64,000 nucleotides of DNA from Chelativorans sp. ZYF759 (GTDB lineage Bacteria; Pseudomonadota; Alphaproteobacteria; Rhizobiales; Rhizobiaceae). How positions within the stretch are numbered: position 1 is the first letter of the stretch; every line of letters starts with the position of its first letter. The translations under genes were made by a program, and so were the position numbers. The notes below the pieces were generated by a model. It searched no databases and was not told where the DNA came from. It saw only the letters and a program-made list of their open reading frames with translations. The stretch covers positions 62,001 through 126,000 of the forward strand of contig NZ_WVVV01000001.1 of NCBI RefSeq assembly GCF_012911015.1. The letters are read 5' to 3'. Of this stretch, positions 56,045-61,155 are shown in pieces.

Positions 56045-56071
56045 GTGAGCACCTTTCTTGCTGTCGAAGCT

Positions 56072-56761
56072 TCAAACGGACAGGAACCGGGAGACGTACG
56101 CCTCGTCGATGCCGGCCCTTGGCGTATCGTGGACGAAGCGCCCGCCTTCCATCACAAGGATCCGGTCAGCGACGTCGAGGGCAAAGCTGAGCACCTGTTC
56201 CGACACCACGATCGAGAGACCGCGCTCGTCCCTGATGCGGCGCAGGACACGTGCCATCTCACGGATGATCGATGGCTGGATGCCCTCGGTCGGTTCGTCG
56301 AGCAGCAGCACCTTGGGCCGCGAGGCGAGCGCGCGCGCGATTGCCAGCTGCTGCTGCTGCCCCCCTGACAGATTGCCGCCGCGCCTGTCTTTCATTTCGA
56401 GCAGAACGGGAAAGAGTTCGTAGATGTCAGGCGGAACCGTCTTCTCGCCGGTGGCCGACAGCCCTGTCTCCACGTTCTCCCGCACCGTCATGGTCGAAAA
56501 GATCCCGCGCCCCTGCGGCACATAGCCAAAGCCCAGCGCGACGCGCTTGTGGGGTTTGAGCCTGGATACCTCGGTGTCGCTGATTGCGACTTGGCCCGAA
56601 CGCGTGGGCAGGATTCCCATCAGGGTCTTCATGAGCGTGGTCTTGCCCATGCCGTTGCGGCCCATGATGGCCACGATTTCCCCCGGCGCGATCCGGGTGC
56701 TCAGCCCATGCAGGACTTCGGACTGGCCGTATCCTGCATGAAGGTTGTCGATCGTGAGCAT
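56072..56761 (-). CDS. urtE: Urea/short-amide ABC transporter ATP-binding protein UrtE
   Basis: ATPase (229 aa) of the LivF-like class. Walker A GRNGMGKTTLMKTLMG, signature LSGGQQQQLAIARALASRP, Walker B LLLDEPTEG. The Q-Q-Q-Q signature is characteristic of UrtE. ATG 56761 follows AAGGAGAAGG. It is the fifth transporter gene, 13 bases after urtD. Substrate of the complex could be urea or a short amide. Confidence 0.93.
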   Translation of the reverse strand: MLTIDNLHAGYGQSEVLHGLSTRIAPGEIVAIMGRNGMGKTTLMKTLMGILPTRSGQVAISDTEVSRLKPHKRVALGFGYVPQGRGIFSTMTVRENVETGLSATGEKTVPPDIYELFPVLLEMKDRRGGNLSGGQQQQLAIARALASRPKVLLLDEPTEGIQPSIIREMARVLRRIRDERGLSIVVSEQVLSFALDVADRILVMEGGRFVHDTPRAGIDEAYVSRFLSV

Positions 56762-56774
56762 CGCCTTCTCCTTC

Positions 56775-57536
56775 TCAATGGCCGAGATAGACTTCGATGA
56801 CGCGCGGGTCGGACTGGACCTTCTCCATCGAGCCTTCCGCGAGCACCTTGCCCTGGTGCAGGACCGTGACCTTGTGGGCGATGTCCTTCACGAAATTCAT
56901 GTCGTGTTCGATGACGAGCACGGAGCGATCCTTGATGATGCTGTTCAGCAGCTCGGCGGTCTTCTTGCGTTCGGCAACCGACATCCCGGCGACCGGCTCG
57001 TCCAGCATCAGCAATTGAGGGTCCTGGATGAGCAGCATGCCGATCTCCAGCCACTGCTTCTGACCGTGGCTGAGCGAGGAGGCCCGAACGTCGAGGAGAT
57101 CCGAGAGGAAGACCAATTCGGCCACTTCCTCGATCCGCGTCATCACCTCGGCGGAACGCTTGTAGGCGAGCGCGCCGATGACCGTGTAGCCCCCCGGATA
57201 GCTGAGCTCGAGATTCTCGAAGACGCTGAGGCCATCGTAGATGGAGGGCGTCTGGAACTTGCGTCCCACCCCCGCATGCACGATCTGATCCTCCCGCATC
57301 GACAGGAGTTCCTGGTTCTTGAAGCGGACCGAACCGCTTGTCGCGCGGGTACGGCCGCAGATCAGATCGAGCACCGTCGTCTTGCCGGCGCCGTTGGGGC
57401 CGATAATGACCCGGATCTCGTCCTGATCGACGTAGAAGCTGAGGTCGTTCACCGCCTTGAAGCCATCGAAGGAGACGGTAAGCCGTTCCACCGCAAGCAG
57501 GAAGTCGGTCGCGTAGGAGGGGGTGTCTGGGGTCAT
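56775..57536 (-). CDS. urtD: Urea/short-amide ABC transporter ATP-binding protein UrtD
   Basis: ATPase (253 aa) of the LivG-like class. Walker A GPNGAGKTTVLDLICG, signature LSHGQKQWLEIGMLL (a UrtD hallmark) and Walker B LLMLDEPVAGMS are present. ATG 57536 sits nine bases after the urtC stop with AGGCAG as ribosome-binding site. The open frame continues upstream to 58514 through urtC but is not coding there. Works with UrtE as the second nucleotide-binding subunit. Confidence 0.94.
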   Translation of the reverse strand: MTPDTPSYATDFLLAVERLTVSFDGFKAVNDLSFYVDQDEIRVIIGPNGAGKTTVLDLICGRTRATSGSVRFKNQELLSMREDQIVHAGVGRKFQTPSIYDGLSVFENLELSYPGGYTVIGALAYKRSAEVMTRIEEVAELVFLSDLLDVRASSLSHGQKQWLEIGMLLIQDPQLLMLDEPVAGMSVAERKKTAELLNSIIKDRSVLVIEHDMNFVKDIAHKVTVLHQGKVLAEGSMEKVQSDPRVIEVYLGH

Positions 57537-57547
57537 GGCGTCTGCCT

Positions 57548-58675
57548 CTACTCCGCTGCGGCGGTGGCGATCGGTTCCGCCCGGCCGGGGCGGCGCGGGC
57601 GCAGTCCCGGCAAGCGTGGTCGGATGTGATCCTCGTAGAGACCGGCAAGCCCCGTCGGGAAGAACATGACCACCGAGATGAAGAGCGCGCCCATCGCGAA
57701 GAGCCAGAGTTCGGGCATCTGCTCGGAGAAGAAGGTCTGCGCGCCGTTCACGATGAGCGCGCCGTATACGGCGCCCAGCAGCGAATGACGGCCCCCCACC
57801 GCGCACATGATCACCATCATGATTGAGGGCACGATGCCGATCAGCGTCGGCGACATGAAGCCGACCTGAAGCGTGAACATCGCCCCGCCGATTGCCGCGA
57901 AGGCCGCACCGAGGCAGAAGACGAAGATCTTGAAATTGGCCACGTTGTAGCCCGAGAAGCGCACCCGGTCCTCCTGGTCGCGCATGGCGACGAGCAGCCT
58001 TCCGACCTTGCCCTTGCGCACCCATTGTCCTGCCAGCAGGCACAGGAAAAGCAGCGCGCCATTGACGAAATAGAGGACCAGCTTGGCGCTGTCGGGCCGG
58101 ATGTCCCACCCGGCCAGCGTGCGCAGATCGGTCATGCCGTTCACGCCGCCCGTATAGCCCTGCTGGCCGATGATCAGTATCGTCAGGATCGCCGCGATGG
58201 CCTGGGTTATGATCGCGAAATAGACGCCACCCACACGCCGGGTGAACATCGCCAGCCCGATCACGAAGGCGAAGGCCGAAGGGACCGCCACTATCGCCAC
58301 GAGCGTGAAGGGCAGGGACTGGAACGGCTCCCACCACCAGGGAAGTTCGGTGACACGATTCCAGTCCATGAAATCGGGAATGCCCGGCGTGGACTGGATG
58401 GCGGTCGCCTCGGGCGTCGATGCTTCCAGCTTGAGAAACATCGCCATGCAGTAGCCGCCGAGACCAAAGAAGACGCCTTGGCCGAGAGACAGGATTCCGC
58501 CTGCGCCCCAGCACAGCACCAGGCCGACGGCCACGAAGGCGTAGGTCAGGTACTTGCCGAAGAGGTTGAGCCTGAATGGATCCAGCATTGCGGGGAGAAT
58601 GACGAAGATCAGCAAGGCCAGCAGCGCGAAATTGACGGCTTCCTCGAGGGTGAACAGGCGATATTGGCGGGTCAT
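57548..58675 (-). CDS. urtC: Urea/short-amide ABC transporter permease UrtC
   Basis: LivM-type permease (375 aa) with about nine to ten membrane helices. Family landmarks: CWGAGGILSLGQGVFFGLGGY, GVYFAIITQAIAAIL, and MRDQEDRVRFSGYNVANFK near the cytoplasmic coupling loop. ATG 58675 follows GAGGGAA. Ten bases separate it from urtB. The C-terminal tail is basic (Arg/Pro). Confidence 0.94.
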   Translation of the reverse strand: MTRQYRLFTLEEAVNFALLALLIFVILPAMLDPFRLNLFGKYLTYAFVAVGLVLCWGAGGILSLGQGVFFGLGGYCMAMFLKLEASTPEATAIQSTPGIPDFMDWNRVTELPWWWEPFQSLPFTLVAIVAVPSAFAFVIGLAMFTRRVGGVYFAIITQAIAAILTILIIGQQGYTGGVNGMTDLRTLAGWDIRPDSAKLVLYFVNGALLFLCLLAGQWVRKGKVGRLLVAMRDQEDRVRFSGYNVANFKIFVFCLGAAFAAIGGAMFTLQVGFMSPTLIGIVPSIMMVIMCAVGGRHSLLGAVYGALIVNGAQTFFSEQMPELWLFAMGALFISVVMFFPTGLAGLYEDHIRPRLPGLRPRRPGRAEPIATAAAE

Positions 58676-58685
58676 GGCAGTTCCC

Positions 58686-59612
58686 TCACTTGCGGACCTT
58701 GAGCGTGAACAGCCCCTGCGGCCGCAGCATCAGGATGATGATCACGGTGAGCAGCGTCAGCACCTTGGCCATGGAGCCTGACAGGAAGAACTCAAGCACC
58801 GACTGGACCTGGCTGATGGAAAAGGCCGATGCGATGGTGCCGAAGAGACTGGCCGCGCCGCCGAAGACGACGACCAGAAAGGTGTCGACGATATAGAGCT
58901 GGCCAGCGGTAGGCCCGGTGGACCCGACCATCGTGAAAGCCGATCCCGCGATGCCCGCGATGCCGCAGCCGATACCGAAAGTCAGCCGGTCCGTGCGCCC
59001 GGTATTGATGCCGACCGCGTCAGCCATGACCCGGTTCTGCATCACCGCGCGAACCTGCTGGCCCCAGGCGGAACGGTAGAGCATCAGGTACACGCCGGCG
59101 GCGATGCAAAGCGTCAGGGTCATGAGAAGGAGGCCGTTGAACGGCACCTCCACCAGATCGGTGACCTGCAGCGACCCGCGCATCCATTCGGGGATGCGTA
59201 CACCGACCTCGCGCGCGCCGAAGACGGAGCGATAGACCTGCTGCAGAATGAGGCTGAGGCCCCAGGTCGCCAGGAGCGTGTCGAGCGGGCGACGGTAAAG
59301 ATGGCGGATGATGCCCCACTCCACCGCCATGCCCAGCGATCCCGAGGCCATAAAGGCCAACACAATGGCCACAAAGAAATAGACCCCAAACAGCTCGGGC
59401 AGGAAGGTCGCGAAGAACAAGGAGCACAGATAGGTCACATAGGCTCCCAGGATCATGAATTCCCCGTGGGCCATGTTGATGACCCCCATCTGCCCGAAGA
59501 TGATCGCAAGCCCCAGCGCCATCAGCACATAGACTGAAAAGAGGATCAGCCCGGCGAAGCCCTGCATGGCGAAGATCGCGCCGAGTTCGCCCATCGTGTA
59601 GCCGTCGAACAT
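58686..59612 (-). CDS. urtB: Urea/short-amide ABC transporter permease UrtB
   Basis: LivH-type permease (308 aa) with about eight helices. The segments GQMGVINMAHGEFMILGAYV and AVMQNRVMADAVGINTGRTD are characteristic of UrtB/FmdE-type permeases. ATG 59612 follows AGGGAG. It lies 80 bases after urtA, with a strong palindrome in that gap, suggesting lower expression than the binding protein. Confidence 0.94.
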   Translation of the reverse strand: MFDGYTMGELGAIFAMQGFAGLILFSVYVLMALGLAIIFGQMGVINMAHGEFMILGAYVTYLCSLFFATFLPELFGVYFFVAIVLAFMASGSLGMAVEWGIIRHLYRRPLDTLLATWGLSLILQQVYRSVFGAREVGVRIPEWMRGSLQVTDLVEVPFNGLLLMTLTLCIAAGVYLMLYRSAWGQQVRAVMQNRVMADAVGINTGRTDRLTFGIGCGIAGIAGSAFTMVGSTGPTAGQLYIVDTFLVVVFGGAASLFGTIASAFSISQVQSVLEFFLSGSMAKVLTLLTVIIILMLRPQGLFTLKVRK

Positions 59613-59658
59613 GCTTGCGCTCCCTGTTGTCGCGGTCGGGATTTAGGGGATGGATGGC

Positions 59659-59680
59659 GGGCGGGGGCGCGCCCCCGCCC
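59659..59680. repeat. 22-bp perfect palindrome between urtA and urtB
   Basis: GGGCGGGGGCG (59659-59669) is followed directly by its complement CGCCCCCGCCC (59670-59680), with no loop. In RNA it can form a very stable hairpin after the urtA stop. It likely protects the urtA mRNA 3' end and/or reduces read-through into urtBCDE, a known arrangement in binding-protein operons. It lacks a T tract, so it is not a full terminator. Confidence 0.75.
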
Positions 59681-59692
59681 ATCTCGCCGGGC

Positions 59693-60961
59693 CTACTGGT
59701 AGCCTTCGGGGAAGGGATTGGGCTCGATCAGGTCTGCCGTCTCGTAGACGACATCGTACTGGCCCTCCGCATTGGCCCGTCCGACGCGGGTCCGCGACCA
59801 CAGATGGTGGTTGTCGTGGACCTTCACATAGCCTTCGGGCGCGGTATCCAGTTCGATGCCGGGGCTGGCCTCGCGGACCTTGTCTACGTCGAAGGAACCG
59901 GCACGCTCCACCGCCGCCTTCCACAACCAGGGTCCGAGATAGGCAGCCTGGGTCACGTCGCCGATGACGATGTCGGACCCCCACATTTCCTTGAACGCCG
60001 CGACAAACGCTTCGTTGTTCGGGTTGTCGAGACTCTGGAAGTACTTCATGCAGGCATAGGCGCCCTCGATGTTGTCGCCGCCGATACCGAGTATCTCGTC
60101 CTCCGTCACCGAGATCGTGAGCAAGGTCGGCGCCTCGCGCGTCAGGTCGATGCCGGCTGCCTTGAGCTGGCGGTAGAAGGCGACGTTAGAACCGCCCACC
60201 ACGATGGCGTAGATGACGTCCGGCCGCTGCAGGCGGATACGATTGATCGTCGAGTTGAACTGGGTGTGCTCGAGCGGGAAGTAATCCTCGCCGACCACCT
60301 GCTTGCCGTTCTTTTCGATATGGATGCGCGCGATCTTGTTGGAGGTGCGCGGCCAGATGTAGTCCGAGCCGATGAGGTAGAAGCTCTCCGCGCCCTTCTC
60401 GCGCATGACCCAGTCCAGCCCGGCGATGATCTGCTGGGTCGCCTCCTGGCCGGTATAGATGACGTTGGGCGACTCCTCGAGGCCTTCGTAGAAGGTCGGG
60501 TAATAGAGGAAGCCGTTCTGCTGCTCGAAGATTGGCAGCACGGCCTTGCGCGATGCCGAGGTCCAGCACCCCATGACCGCGGGAACGCGGTCGTTGATGA
60601 GCAGCTTGCGCGCCTTTTCAGCGAAGGTTGGCCAGTCGGAAGCCCCGTCTTCCTGGATGAAGTCGATCTGGCGCCCCAGAATACCGCCCTGGGCATTGAT
60701 CTGGGCGATCGCCAGCTTCTCGGCCTGAACCGACCCCGTCTCGGAGATGGCCATGGTTCCGGTGATCGAGTGAAGAATTCCCACCGTCGCGGTGGTGTCG
60801 GTCACCGCCAGTCCGGTCGTATTGACCTGATCGGTCGGGAAATCCTGCGCGCGCAGGCCTTTCGGCATGAAAAGCGTGGCGGCACCCAGCGCAGCGCCTC
60901 CCATCAGCACGTTGCGACGGTTCGTGTGGACGCCCGGCAGAACTGGCGGTGTCTTCTTCAT
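59693..60961 (-). CDS. urtA: Urea/short-amide ABC transporter substrate-binding protein UrtA
   Basis: Periplasmic binding protein (422 aa) of the urea/amide (UrtA, FmdD) type. A twin-arginine-like leader is present (RRNVLMGGAALGAATLF, cleavage near LRAQ), so export may be Tat-dependent. The mature part starts ATVGILHSITGTMAISETGS and contains QFNSTINRIRLQRPDVIYAI, typical of the family. ATG 60961 has GGAGAGG upstream. UrtA binds urea; the Methylophilus FmdD homologue binds short amides, so the true ligand here is open. It is the first gene of the operon with fmdA and fmdB. Confidence 0.93.
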   Translation of the reverse strand: MKKTPPVLPGVHTNRRNVLMGGAALGAATLFMPKGLRAQDFPTDQVNTTGLAVTDTTATVGILHSITGTMAISETGSVQAEKLAIAQINAQGGILGRQIDFIQEDGASDWPTFAEKARKLLINDRVPAVMGCWTSASRKAVLPIFEQQNGFLYYPTFYEGLEESPNVIYTGQEATQQIIAGLDWVMREKGAESFYLIGSDYIWPRTSNKIARIHIEKNGKQVVGEDYFPLEHTQFNSTINRIRLQRPDVIYAIVVGGSNVAFYRQLKAAGIDLTREAPTLLTISVTEDEILGIGGDNIEGAYACMKYFQSLDNPNNEAFVAAFKEMWGSDIVIGDVTQAAYLGPWLWKAAVERAGSFDVDKVREASPGIELDTAPEGYVKVHDNHHLWSRTRVGRANAEGQYDVVYETADLIEPNPFPEGYQ

Positions 60962-61155
60962 GTCAACCTCTCCTTCTTGAAAAAGGCCACGCAAGCACGG
61001 CCTGTGCCCTTTGCTCAGACTGCGTTCCATGCTGCACTGCGGCAATGGGGAGAATTGCGTAGTGAGGTACGCCGAATAGCCGGCTATGCTGCGGTTGCGA
61101 TCGGACAGGCGAACGTCGCAACGACCGGCGACTTGCGGGCGGACTAGGGGGAATT
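60962..61155. promoter_or_regulatory. Divergent control region, urtA / NCS1-kinase
   Basis: A 194-bp gap. It contains the sigma-54-like element at 60994-61009 on the minus strand. On the plus strand the sensor gene has AGGGGGAA before its GTG. A TGCAC half-site at 61033-61037 could belong to an NtrC-type enhancer but its partner is poor. No other operators were recognised. Confidence 0.4.
60994..61009 (-). promoter_or_regulatory. Candidate sigma-54 (RpoN) promoter of urtABCDE-fmdAB
   Basis: On the minus strand the sequence GGGCAC-AGGCC-GTGCT matches the TGGCAC-N5-TTGCW consensus at nine of eleven positions, with the essential GG and GC at the correct ten-base distance. It lies about 33 bases upstream of the urtA ATG, leaving room for the ribosome-binding site. 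RpoN/NtrC control fits a nitrogen-scavenging operon. No paired NtrC site was found with certainty. Confidence 0.45.

Noticed and set aside
56775-58514. urtD frame extended through urtC (579 codons)
   Set aside because: The N-terminal part is out of frame with the conserved urtC protein; the proper UrtD start at 57536 has a ribosome-binding site and family-correct length.
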